NCBI GenBank assembly: GCA_020186115.1
Contig: WSYJ01000156.1
Span: 62,001 to 126,000 of the forward strand
Reading direction: 5' to 3'
DNA from: Histomonas meleagridis
Lineage: Eukaryota > Parabasalia > Tritrichomonadida > Dientamoebidae
DNA: 64,000 nt
The number at the start of each line of letters is the position of its first letter. Position 1 is the stretch's first letter. Under the pieces are notes generated by a model. That model was not told where the DNA came from and searched no databases. It was given only the letters and a program-made list of their open reading frames with translations. Below, one piece after another: positions 47,733-58,172 of this stretch. The position numbers and the translations under genes are program-made.

Positions 47733-49292
47733 TTAAATAGCAATGCTAATAAATTTTGCCTCCTGTGCATCGTTTTCATCTGTTTTTTCAGGCACCACAA
47801 TCATGTTTAATTTATTTTCTTGACTATTAAAATTCATTTCGATTGCATAACAATTATCATCAATTTGTATCTCGTTAATTTTCTTCGAGTCATCCCATAT
47901 CCGTACTTTCCCGTCGTTGCACCCGACAAATAACAAGCGACGATAATCGTTCGTCTGTAAGATCGATGTTATGCAATTTCCTGTTTCGAGGAGCTTCTTC
48001 ACCTCGAAGTCTTTTCCAGGCTCATGCACACGTTCCCACATTCGAACTTTCCCGTCCTCCGAACCAGAGAAGAAGAAGTTGTCCAAGAACGGGAATATGT
48101 TACTAATACGTTCTGTGTGTCCATAAACTTTTGAAGTACATTTTCCATTTAAGTTATATACATTAATTTCTCCTTGATTTGTGCCAACAATTAATCGATC
48201 ATTAACAACATCCATACATGAAATCTCTTCTTGAAGAACAATTCGCCTCTTTGCTGGTCTTCCTTTAGTAAAATCGATTTGCTCTTTATCAAGTGTCATT
48301 ATATAATTTATATAATTTTTATCTTTTAATATTCCTTTATCGACTGAATCAATGAAATTTTTCTCGAACAGAAACACATTCGATGATATTGAAACGATAA
48401 TAAATTTGTCATTAAAGCATAAAAAAGATTCTTCCACCACAAGTGGAGATATAAAACATGTATCAACACACTCAAGTTGTCCCATTCCAACACATGCGAA
48501 CGCACGAATTCGGACATCGCCTTGTAAATATATTCGTTTTGCTAAGCTGTCATATTTGATCGATGTGACTTTGTTGAAGAAACCTGTGGGATATTCTTTA
48601 TATTTATACGATATAACATATCGTGAATCAGAAAGATTTAAATAACTACATATTAGTGAACCATCAGGATCAAATGTGCCAACTTCGAAATTATCGTAAA
48701 TTGGAATTTCGTTAACTTGAGGGTTCCGCTTTTTAATTGGTAGGTTTCTAAGTGGAACAGACATAGGTTGATATTGATGTTGTGGTGGAGGTGGAGGTGG
48801 TGATGATGAACGTTGATAATTTACTTGAGGTAATGGAATGGGACTTTCACGATTATTGATACCCTCAATCATTTGTTGAGGAAAAATTTTGTGATATAGA
48901 ATGCCAGGCATAACTGGATAACCTTGATGTGAATTATTTTTATATGTCAATGTTTGTAGCAAGTTGTTAGATTTGCCGATTGTGACCATTGGTAAGTTGC
49001 TTGCAACAAATCCGGGTTGAAAACTATTACTGAACTTAAGAATATTACTTAATTTTGCTATTTTTCTGTTTTTATCTTTGTCTTTGTGGGTTTCATTATT
49101 AAACCGACCTTGGACACGCTTTTTTGTCCAATATTCACTGTCAATTTTTTGAAGCTCTTCAAGACATTGATCAACAATACACATTCTTCCGCTTGAATAG
49201 CTTGGGTTTGCATGATAAAGTGGGTAATATTTGCTAATAATTTCGTTTTCCTCTGTTGTTGGCTGATGTCGATTGTTTTGAAGCTGAATCAT
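47733..49292 (-). CDS. Myb-like/WD40 protein, copy A
   Basis: 519 residues. The N-terminus (ENEIISKYYPLYHANPSYSS...YWTKKRVQGRFNNET) looks like a Myb/homeobox-like helical DNA-binding domain. A linker with a run of prolines follows (SSPPPPPPQHQ). A region from about 200 (FEVGTFDPDGSLICSYLNLS, YPTGFFNKVTSIKYD) leads into WD40-type repeats, clearest in HTERISNIFPFLDNFFFSGS, EDGKVRMWERV and LLFVGCNDGKVRIWDDSKK. Only three or four repeats are obvious, so a full propeller would need divergent blades or a partner. It is head-to-head with copy B, about 100 bases between ATGs, and an M5-like CCTTT lies just before this ATG. Function is unknown. Confidence 0.8.
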   Translation of the reverse strand: MIQLQNNRHQPTTEENEIISKYYPLYHANPSYSSGRMCIVDQCLEELQKIDSEYWTKKRVQGRFNNETHKDKDKNRKIAKLSNILKFSNSFQPGFVASNLPMVTIGKSNNLLQTLTYKNNSHQGYPVMPGILYHKIFPQQMIEGINNRESPIPLPQVNYQRSSSPPPPPPQHQYQPMSVPLRNLPIKKRNPQVNEIPIYDNFEVGTFDPDGSLICSYLNLSDSRYVISYKYKEYPTGFFNKVTSIKYDSLAKRIYLQGDVRIRAFACVGMGQLECVDTCFISPLVVEESFLCFNDKFIIVSISSNVFLFEKNFIDSVDKGILKDKNYINYIMTLDKEQIDFTKGRPAKRRIVLQEEISCMDVVNDRLIVGTNQGEINVYNLNGKCTSKVYGHTERISNIFPFLDNFFFSGSEDGKVRMWERVHEPGKDFEVKKLLETGNCITSILQTNDYRRLLFVGCNDGKVRIWDDSKKINEIQIDDNCYAIEMNFNSQENKLNMIVVPEKTDENDAQEAKFISIAI

Positions 49293-49392
49293 CCTAAAGG
49301 TGATTTTGTCAAATTTCTGATAGGTTTCTAAGAAACATTGGATTTATTAAAATTTTTACTGAATTTTTGTCAGGATAAAATTTTAAAATTAA
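49293..49392. promoter_or_regulatory. 100-bp bidirectional promoter of the WD40 pair
   Basis: It separates two divergent ATGs. The minus side has CCTTT (49296-49300), the M5 start-site element of T. vaginalis, 3 bases before the ATG. The plus side has only AT-rich sequence and no clear Inr. Confidence 0.5.
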
Positions 49393-50982
49393 ATGGCAAA
49401 AATGTCAAAATATCTTCGAAGGGGATCCCCGATGACACAGGCCAAGAACAGACATAACGATTCCCAAGCGGAAAAAGATATAATACAGGAGTTTTATGCT
49501 CAATATGATGAACATGACAACTACTCAAGTAGCCGTGATAGTATTGTTGATAACTGTTTAACCAAACTAAAACAAATAGACGATAATTATTGGACAAAAA
49601 AGCATGTTCAAGAACGTTTCAATAGTATAACATATAAAAGGAGAACTGTGAAGGTTGCTAAAATGGGAGATAGTTTTTTGACAAATTTTCAACACGGCTT
49701 TGTTATACGTCCACCACCGATTGGGATCGATATTAATGCATTGGGGAACAGTCGTTTTCCAAGTCTAGGCATAACTCATAATCAAGGGTATCGTCTTATC
49801 CATATGAACACAGTTCGTCCTGTGGGTGGCCTAGAAAACGGTGTTTGTTCATCGTCAAGTAGTGATATTTCGGGTATCTCTAGGGCTTCTCCAAAGTCTA
49901 GTAGTATTCTATCCAACTTAAATTCTCCTGAAATTCCATTACCATCACCTCCACCACCGCCATCTCCTCCTGTTGTCCAATCCCGCGCCATGCCTATCCA
50001 ACGTATAAATTCCCAAGTTAGTGAAATTCCAATCGAAGGAGATTTCGAAACGGGGACATTTGATTCTGACGGGTCGCTTATATACAGTTATTGTAATCTC
50101 AGTGATGCACGGTATGTTATTTCATATCGCTGCAGGGAATATCCCACAGGATTCTTCAACAAAGTCACGTCGATCAAATATGACAACTTAGCGCGACGAA
50201 TATATTTACAAGGCGATGTTCGAATTCGATGCTTCACCATTGAGAATGAAGCCCTTCGTTGTGTTGACACATGTTTTATCTCACCCACAGTCATTGAAGA
50301 ATCGTTTTTATGTTTTAACGACAAGTTTATCATCGTATTAATCTCATCCACCATCTTTTTATTTGATAAATTCCCCGAATACATACAAAACGAAAGAGTA
50401 TTATTAGACGAAAATACTTATTCGAACTTTATCATGACATTAGAAAAGAAAGAAATCGATTTCACGAAAGGACGACCCGCCAAGAAGCGAATTGTCCTAC
50501 AAGAAGACATCTCGTGTATGAACGTTGTGAACGATCGAATAATCATTGGCACGAAGCAAGGCGAAATTAACATATACAACGTAAGTAATGGAAAATGCAC
50601 ATCGAAACTTATCGGACACACAGAACGTATTAGTAACATATTCCCGTTCTTGGACAACTTCTTCTTCTCTGGTTCGGAGGACGGGAAAGTTCGAATGTGG
50701 GAACGTGTGCATGAGCCTGGAAAAGACTTCGAGGTGAAGAAGCTCCTCGAAACAGGAAATTGCATAACATCGATCTTACAGACGAACGATTATCGTCGCT
50801 TGTTATTTGTCGGGTGCAACGACGGGAAAGTACGGATATGGGATGACTCGAAGAAAATTAACGAGATACAAATTGATGATAATTGTTATGCAATCGAAAT
50901 GAATTTTAATAGTCAGGAAAATAAATTAAACATTATCGCTACTGACGAAACAGAGGTAAAACACTTTTGTATTTCATGCTGA
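49393..50982 (+). CDS. Myb-like/WD40 protein, copy B
   Basis: 529 residues, paralogue of copy A in inverted orientation. It has the same N-terminal helical domain (DIIQEFYAQYDEHDNYSSSR...NYWTKKHVQERFNS), a Ser-rich then Pro-rich linker (PSPPPPPSPPVVQ), a conserved middle (FETGTFDSDGSLIYSYCNLS) and a WD40 end. From HTERISNIFPF onward the protein and DNA are practically identical to copy A over about 300 bases, whereas the N-terminal third is only about half identical. It ends HFCISC instead of copy A's longer acidic tail. The sharp change in similarity points to recent gene conversion between 3' ends. Confidence 0.8.
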   Translation: MAKMSKYLRRGSPMTQAKNRHNDSQAEKDIIQEFYAQYDEHDNYSSSRDSIVDNCLTKLKQIDDNYWTKKHVQERFNSITYKRRTVKVAKMGDSFLTNFQHGFVIRPPPIGIDINALGNSRFPSLGITHNQGYRLIHMNTVRPVGGLENGVCSSSSSDISGISRASPKSSSILSNLNSPEIPLPSPPPPPSPPVVQSRAMPIQRINSQVSEIPIEGDFETGTFDSDGSLIYSYCNLSDARYVISYRCREYPTGFFNKVTSIKYDNLARRIYLQGDVRIRCFTIENEALRCVDTCFISPTVIEESFLCFNDKFIIVLISSTIFLFDKFPEYIQNERVLLDENTYSNFIMTLEKKEIDFTKGRPAKKRIVLQEDISCMNVVNDRIIIGTKQGEINIYNVSNGKCTSKLIGHTERISNIFPFLDNFFFSGSEDGKVRMWERVHEPGKDFEVKKLLETGNCITSILQTNDYRRLLFVGCNDGKVRIWDDSKKINEIQIDDNCYAIEMNFNSQENKLNIIATDETEVKHFCISC

Positions 50983-51172
50983 ATTATTAATAAAGTTAAT
51001 CAGAATTTCTATTTGATGTGAAATGACGTTAACATGTAAAAATATTTAAAGTTTTTGTGTTTATTTCGGTTTATGAGAACGATGTCTATGAATTGTTTTG
51101 GATTTCAATGGAATTTATGTGACAGAATATGCTTTGATAGAAACCGTAAATATGAAACCGCCCGGTTAAAAT

Positions 51173-51409
51173 GTGGTAAAGGATTTTATTGATGATCTTT
51201 ATCTGATTTGTGATAATGCAGTATTATTCAATAACAAAGATTCTTTAATCGGTTATATTGCACTGGACTTAAGGAATTGGGTTGACAAACAGTACAAAGA
51301 AAAATCCTCTTCTCTTGAAGAAGAATGGGAGAAACGACTCAAAAGTATTGTTTCTCGTCTCCAAAAGCACATTGACAAATCACCAATCCATGTTTCAACA
51401 GAAGTATAG
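51173..51409 (+). pseudogene. Bromodomain C-terminal fragment
   Basis: The frame from 51173 reads VKDFIDDLYLICDNAVLFNN, KDSLIGYIALDLRNWVDKQY, then a charged tail. This is the end of a bromodomain, including the acetyl-lysine-binding Asn region (DNAVLFN). It has no ATG in frame. The nearby ATG at 51171 runs into a stop after two codons. The first helices (ZA loop) are absent, so this is a truncated gene inside the inverted-repeat spacer. Confidence 0.65.
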
Positions 51410-51780
51410 ATAAACTTTTATTGTTTTATTAGTCAATAAATTCAACTTGAATACATTGTCCTTTACTATCACACACGTTTTGTTTGATTATGTTACTTTA
51501 TAAGCTGCAACCTTTATTTATGATCTTAATTATAGATGTTTGTATTTTCCTCGAAATTATTTTGATTTTTGTTGATACGACAATTTTTCTTCTTTTCCGT
51601 TGTATTAAAAGAACTTGGGGAAATGGATTTATTACACTTCCTCATAACGTTTGAAACATGGGAGAGTTATATAATTCCCATTTGTATTCTTTGTGTGATG
51701 TGGCGCGATATGGCGGCATTTGGTGCACGTTTATAATATAAGCCCGCGACGTTAATTCCCTTCTTAATAAAGAAAACTTT
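51410..51780. other. Intergenic, includes upstream part of the right MSH2 copy
   Basis: 51410-51718 is unique AT-rich sequence. From about 51719 the sequence is the inverted copy of 47486-47560. Confidence 0.5.
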
Positions 51781-51792
51781 TATATATAAAAA

Positions 51793-54348
51793 ATGATTGA
51801 TATTCAAGAATTAAAAAAACTTCCAAAGGAACAACCTCGAACTATTCGTTTTTATAAGAAAGGAGGTAGTTATTACGCGATTGAAGAAGACGCAGAAGTT
51901 ATCGCACAAAAATATTTAAGGTCGATTGGTTCACTTAAAGAAACACAAAAATAAAACAGGACATTATATTAGTATTTCAGAAACGTTATATGTTTCATTA
52001 TTACGAGATCTTTTACTTTACAACCGAACGTCAGTTGAGTTGTACGAGTTTGAAAGTAATGAATGGAATAAAGTCGTTGAAGCGTCACCAGGTGATATTT
52101 CGCAAGTTATTGATTTGATGAATAGTGATTTAGATCTTTCCACCACTTCACTTTTGTTATCAATTTCTTGTAATTTTCGGAATGAAGAATATTTATTTGA
52201 TGCATCATGTTGTGATCCTACATTATTTACAATTTCAACCACTGAATTTTATGATAATTCAAGTTTAAACCATTTTGAAAGTTTAATTACACAAACGATG
52301 CCGAGTGAAATTTTATTTTATTCTATTCCACCTGAAATATTAATTAATATGAAAGTTATTAGTGAAAAGTTTGAAATTCCATATAAAGAAGTTTCAAGTG
52401 TTAAAAATGTTGAAATTGATAAATTTCCGAATAGTAAAAGTATGAAAGCGTTAGTTAATAATTTACATATTAATTTAAATGAATTTGTTCATCAAACGTT
52501 TTCATTAGATGAATTTTTAACATTAGATTATTCGTCAACTAATGCGTTAAATATTTTTCCAGAGAATAATTCATATAAAAAGAATAGTTTGCCTACGTCA
52601 CTTTACCAATTACTTAATGAGTGTGTTACGCCGATGGGTTCGCGTTTACTTCATCAATATTTACAACAGCCATTATTAAACATCACAGAAATTGAGAAAC
52701 GACAACGAATTATCGAATATTTTAATAATCATCAAGAAGTTAGTCTTAAAATTAGTAATCATATGAAACAACTTCCAGATATTTCACGATTAATTCGTAA
52801 ATTTGTAAAGAACAAAAGTACATTACAAGATTGTGTTCGTTTATATGATATTGTTCTTGTATCTAAAGATTTGAAAATATTTGAAGAAACAACGAATGAT
52901 AATGAAATGATTGAAAATTTTGTTAATGAATATAAAAATATTGAAGAAGAACTTAATAAAGTTCAACGACTTATTGAAGAAACGATTGATTTTGATAAGA
53001 TTCCACAACATATTTATCGGATTAAACCTAATTTTGATGAAACGTTAGGTAACACGTCACAATTAATGGAAGATAAACAAAATGAAATGGAAGAACTTCG
53101 ACGAAATGTATCCGATGAAATTAATATTGAAGAAGATAAAGTTAAACTTGAACGAAGTAATAATATGAAAACATTTTATTTTCGAATTTCACGTAATTTA
53201 GAACGAAACATTCGTAATCATGAAGATTTTTGAGATTTTAGAAACGCGGAAAGATGGTGTTCGTTTTACGTCATATCAACTTAAGCGAATTATTGAAGAA
53301 TATTTTGAATATGAGAATGAATATGATAACAAACAAAAAGAAATTATTGAAGAATTAATTTGCACATTAAAAGAATTTTCCCCGATATTTCAAATATTAA
53401 ATGATATCTTTTCGACGATTGATGTTTTTATATCATTATCGAAAGTATCTATTTCTAATAATTATGTTTGTCCTGAATTTGATAAAACGTCTAATCTTAT
53501 TTCATTAGAAGAAGCGCGTCATCCTCTTATTGAGAAACATTGTTTTAATTTTATTCCTAATACTATTCGAATGGAACGAGGAAATTCATCATTTTTTTTT
53601 TTTTTTGTACCAAACTCAGCAGGGAAATCTACGTTAATGAAAACAGTTGGAATTTGTATGTTTTTTATCACATATTGGATCATTTGTTCCATGTCACAAA
53701 GCCATCATCCCTATTATTACATCTATTCATGCGCGTGTTGGAGCATGGGATTCGGTTCATATGTCTACATTTGCAGTTGAGATGACAGAAATGTCATCTA
53801 TTTTACAGAATGCTAAGCCTACGTCATTAATTCTTGTTGATGAACTTGGGCGTAGCACGAGCAGCAGCGATGGTTTTGGCCTTGCGTGGTCTATTTCTAA
53901 ACGAATAGCGCGAGACATCGGATCATTTACATTATTTGCGACACATTTTCATGAATTATGTAATTTATCGAATGAACTTCCGAATGTATTTAATTGTCAT
54001 ATGGATGCGACTAATAACAATGGTATTGTAATGTTATACCAATTACGCCCAGGCCCATTCTCTAAGTCATTTGGTATCGAAGCAGCAGAACATGCAGGAT
54101 TTCCAGCTTCAGTTATCAAACGAGCGAAAGAAAAAAGCGATTGAATTAGAAATCGCAGATAATGAAACAGGAGAAGTCCCAACGAAAATTGTTATTGATC
54201 AAAATGAACCTTATGTGAAATTCCTTACGAAAGTTATCGAAATGGATTATGAACATATGGCGATGAATGACGTTATCAATACGATTGAAAAAGCACTTGA
54301 AATCTTTGAAGAAGATAAAGAAAACTCACTTGTCGGTGTTAATAAATA
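51793..54348 (+). CDS. MSH2: MSH2-like mismatch-repair ATPase, right arm copy, frame-interrupted
   Basis: Inverted duplicate of the gene at 44927-47485, with the ATG at 51793 (MIDIQELKKL). The motifs are as in the other copy, with VDELGRSTSSSDGFG here uninterrupted. Breaks occur at A/T runs 51947-51951, 53227-53231, 53661-53666 and 54131-54136, each one base longer than the left arm. The start of Walker A is also damaged: a 14-T run (53592-53605) replaces the sequence that in the left arm encodes LIISG. None of these breaks is shared with the left arm. The gene therefore reads full length only if arm-specific errors are discounted. Confidence 0.85.
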
Positions 54349-54376
54349 AAGAAAATATGTTTTAAGTAATGATTTT

Positions 54377-55264
54377 TTGACCACAATACTAAGTATCACC
54401 AAATGGTTGTATATATCAAATGAATTAAGAAATAATTTGGTACAAAAAGAAAAAATAATTTTTCAAAAAACATATTTGCCAATAAAACGCATGTTGTAAT
54501 TTTTATTTTTTCAGAGAACTAATTTTTGAAAGAAGAATTTGTCAAGCAAATTGATAAAATTAATAAAATATTTTTTTTTGTTTGATTTATTCAAGATAAT
54601 TTTTTATTAAAAAATCTTTTGACAGAATATGGTTTAGAAGAAATAAATGCCATTTAATTTTGACCATATGCTATTCTTTATGGAAATTGTTTAAGCAAAC
54701 ACTCAAAAATATTTGAATAGATGTGATATAAAATAATTTTAATTTGATAACATCAATATTAACAACACGCCGGGAAAAAATTAAATATAAGTTCTGTGGA
54801 TTCTTCCTATTATAGCTTGAGCCAATTCTATTTTGTTTTGTGAGATACATTCACGTGCAATGTCATTGACATTGTTCAGCTGCCAAATAGAGGACATATG
54901 CTATTAATGATATCATTAGGTGTAACTGCTGCTTAACTACTGTACTTGACGAATTAATAACGGAACTGAATGTGACTTAACTTCAATTTGAACATTTCAT
55001 TTTCATTCATCTCAAATCATTCGATAAAATTTCAATGATTTTCAAATATTTTTTATCATCACAGTATTCAGCATATTAAAGAAATCAAATAAATGAAAGT
55101 TATTACTTTAAATTTTCATTTTATTTTATTAAGCACCTTCCGATTGATGGAAGGTGAAGTCATTTAGAAAATGACAGAATAAACCAAGCACAGTAAGTGA
55201 AAATTGACTCTGACCAAAATGCAGAGGCAATTCAGTAGTTTATCACCGTTATAAAGGCCATTAA
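54377..55264. other. Intergenic with a possible short coding relic
   Basis: Mostly AT-rich. On the minus strand at about 54783-54895 a protein-like end reads NDIARECISQNKIELAQAII then GRIHRTYI before a stop. It is too short to identify. Nothing else is seen before the ankyrin gene. Confidence 0.35.
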
Positions 55265-58172
55265 ATGGGAAGAAATAATAATGCATTAAACAGAACATTT
55301 CTCACAAAATTACAATCACTCAATCAAATTATTCGTAACTTAAATGAAAAAAATATTCCTGAGTCTGTACAATCAATAATTGGTTTATTCAATCGGTGTT
55401 CATATTCCCTTAGTTTTGTTATTAGTCAACTAATTTATATGTCTTTTCTATCCCAAAAGAAGAATTTTGATATTTATTTATGCTTTCTTAAAGAAATACA
55501 ATCCAATGAGCAAGAAAATCAAAGAAAAATAATTTATACTTTTGCAAAGTTTCTTAATAATCTTAAAACATTTGAATCAAATTATCTTCTTTTTGAAATG
55601 ATTGAACAAAAAATAATTGAATCTAAAATTATTTCAAATAAAAAATCTCTATATTTTGTAAATTATAATACAGAAGAAACAAAAAATATGGAATATGATA
55701 TGGATGATTTTGATGACAAATATATAAAAATATTTTGGGAATATTTTAATAGTAATTTAGAAATATTAAAAAAGAATGATTGGGAAGTTCATAAAAAATT
55801 AATTAAAGAAGGACATAATCCAAATGAAATTGCTCAAATAATTCGAAATGATGAAATCGAAAAACTTCAAGAAATATCATCACAGACAAATTTTGATTTT
55901 AATCAAACAATTGAACCATCGCTTTATGAAAGATGTTCATTTATTAATAAAGAAAATGTTACATTAATTGATTATGCAGCATTTTTTTCATCAGTTAAAT
56001 GTTTTAAATATTTACTTATGAATGGTGCTAATATAGAAAATGCAGGTAAATACGCTGTTGCAGGTGGAAATGAAGAAATCACTCATTTGTGTGAACAAAA
56101 TCATTCATCATTTGAAGGTTCATATGAAGCTGCAATTGAATATCATCGAAATAATCTTTTCCATTATCTTTATGAAAATGAAATTATTGAAATCAATAGT
56201 TTAGATGAATTAGGAAAAGTATGTGTTTCATATCATAACTATGAAATTTTATCATTTTTATTAGAAAATGGAATGGAAATAAATGATGCAATTATATACG
56301 AATCTGCAAAAATTGGAAATATATTTCTACTAAAATATTTACTTATAGGAAAAAACCCTCCAAAATTTTTATTACATTATGCAATTGAATCTGGAAACTC
56401 TGATCTTGTTAATTTCGTTTATTTAAAAACTAATATAAATGGGAAAGGTGTTAATTTATTTTGTATCCTGTTTATTTTTATGTATTAATATTTTAAAATC
56501 ATGTTTTCAGTTTATATAAATAATATAGTATGCCTCTTATATATGCAATTGAAAAAGGTGATATTGAAATTGTTAAAATACTTCTTAAACATAAGAATAT
56601 AAATATTAATTGTGAAGATATTTTTTTATAATTTTCGATATTTATTTAAGTTATTTTGGATTAAAATATAATATTTGGTGAGTATTTATATTTCTTTTTA
56701 CACCACTCATTAGTGCAATTAAAAAGGAAAATGTAGAAATTGTTAAATTGATTCTTGAACGAAAAGGTATAGATGTTAATTTTAAAAATAAAAATTATAT
56801 AAATTATTTAAAATTCTAAAATATTATTTGGAAATTCTTCATTATATATGATTCAGCACTTTTGATTGCATCTGAAATAGGTAATAAAGAAATAGTAAAA
56901 TTACTTCTCGAAAAAAAGGAACTCGATATAAATATAAGAAATTATATTTATTTCTTGAATAATTAATTTCAAAATAATATTTGGAAATTATTTAAATTAT
57001 TTGATACAGCACTTATGAAAGCATCTTATGAAGGTCATGCAGAAATAGTTAAAATACTTCTTGAACAAGAAGGAATTGATATTTTTGCTCGAAGCATTTA
57101 ATTTACGTATTTAATGTTTGTTTTTGATATTATCGGTTTCATAATAATATTTGGAAATTGTTTATATTGTTTAGTACAGCGCTTATATTTTCCGCTCATA
57201 ATGGTAATATTGAAACAGTTAAAATACTTCTAGCACAAAAAGGAGCTGATATAAATGATAAAGATATTTATTCATTAAATAATATGTTTATTTTAAAAAT
57301 TTGGTATTTATCAATAAAAAATGGAGTTTGTTTAAATGATTTTGGTCAGTATTTTTTAGTGCGGTTTTCAATGGAGATGTAGAAATCATCAAATTTCTTC
57401 TTGGATATAAAGAAATTGATATTAATTCTCCTGATATTTATTAATTTTATTTGAATTTGAATTTTGTGATTTTATATTTCAAAATAATATTTGAAAATAA
57501 TTTAAATTATTTAAAACACCACTTATGGTTGCAACTGAAAATGGTCGAACAAAAGTAGTAAAATTACTTCTTGAACAAGAAGGAATTGATGTAAATGCTG
57601 GTGTATTTTAACAATATTTGATATTTATTTGATTAATTTAATGTTTCAAATTTGTACAAAATAATTATTTGAATTATTTTGGACAGCACTTATGTGCGCA
57701 TCTTCAAATGGATATGCAAAAATCGTTAAATATCTTCTTGAATTTAAAGGAATTAATATAAATGCTAAATCTATTTATATATTTTTTATGAAGTTTGTTT
57801 TAGTGATTTAATGTTTCAAAATAATTATTGGGAATTATTCATGTTATTTTATACAGCTTTTATGTTTGCTGCTTATTATGGGAAAACAGAAGTTGTTAAA
57901 GTTTTTCTTGAACACAAAGGATTTGATATTAATGAGAGAGGAATTTGTTAGTTTTATTTAAAATTAATTTTATTGATTCGATATTTCATAATTAAATTTG
58001 GATTTTATTTGAATAAAATAAAACAGCACTTATATTAGCAGCTGAAAATGGAAATAAAGAAATTATTTATTTACTTCTAGGACAAGAAGGAATTGATACG
58101 AATATGGATATTCCTGAAACATTTCAAGAAGACAATGAAAAAGAAGAAGATAATGAATATTATTATTATTAA
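55265..58172 (+). CDS. DUF3447/ankyrin-repeat protein, second locus, one-repeat-per-unit format
   Basis: ATG 55265 (MGRNNNALNRTFL) opens a ~395-residue N-terminal part. It is homologous to the minus-strand gene at 15870: KNDWEVHKKLIKEGHNPNEI, AQIIRNDEIEKLQEIS, SLYERCSFINKENVTLIDYA and degenerate ankyrins. From about 56445 it becomes 10 single ankyrin units separated by AT-rich spacers. Unit starts are near 56529, 56700, 56855, 57004, 57174, 57350, 57519, 57685, 57852 and 58022. All units are open. The last has an acidic tail (NMDIPETFQEDNEKEEDNEY) and a stop at 58170-58172, as expected of a real C-terminus. The spacers carry stops, shift frame and lack GTATGT/ACTAAC signals. A protein requires their removal. 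Confidence 0.7.
56529..58172 (+). repeat. Array of 10 ankyrin units with conserved AT-rich spacers
   Basis: Period about 150-190 bp. The spacers repeat AATAATATTTGGAAATTATT-like text, almost the same as in the minus-strand array 42 kb away. Units diverge in protein sequence (for example TALMCASSNGYAKIVKYLLE versus TAFMFAAYYGKTEVVKVFLE) but never contain a stop or frameshift. Confidence 0.85.

Larger units (their letters stand above)
44900..54376. repeat. Large inverted repeat (~2.65-kb arms, ~4.2-kb spacer)
   Basis: 44900-47560 and about 51719-54376 are near-identical inverted copies carrying an MSH2-like gene, its ~75-base upstream region and a short 3' flank. The spacer holds a head-to-head pair of WD40 paralogues whose 3' ends are also near-identical. 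Differences between the arms are almost all single-base insertions in A/T runs, and they fall at different places in each arm. Confidence 0.92.

Noticed and set aside
56447-56527. A conventional GT-AG intron after the N-terminal part of the second ankyrin gene
   Set aside because: A GTGTTAATT...ATATAG reading can be drawn, but it does not join in frame to the next unit and lacks the ACTAAC branch signal seen in the two clear introns.
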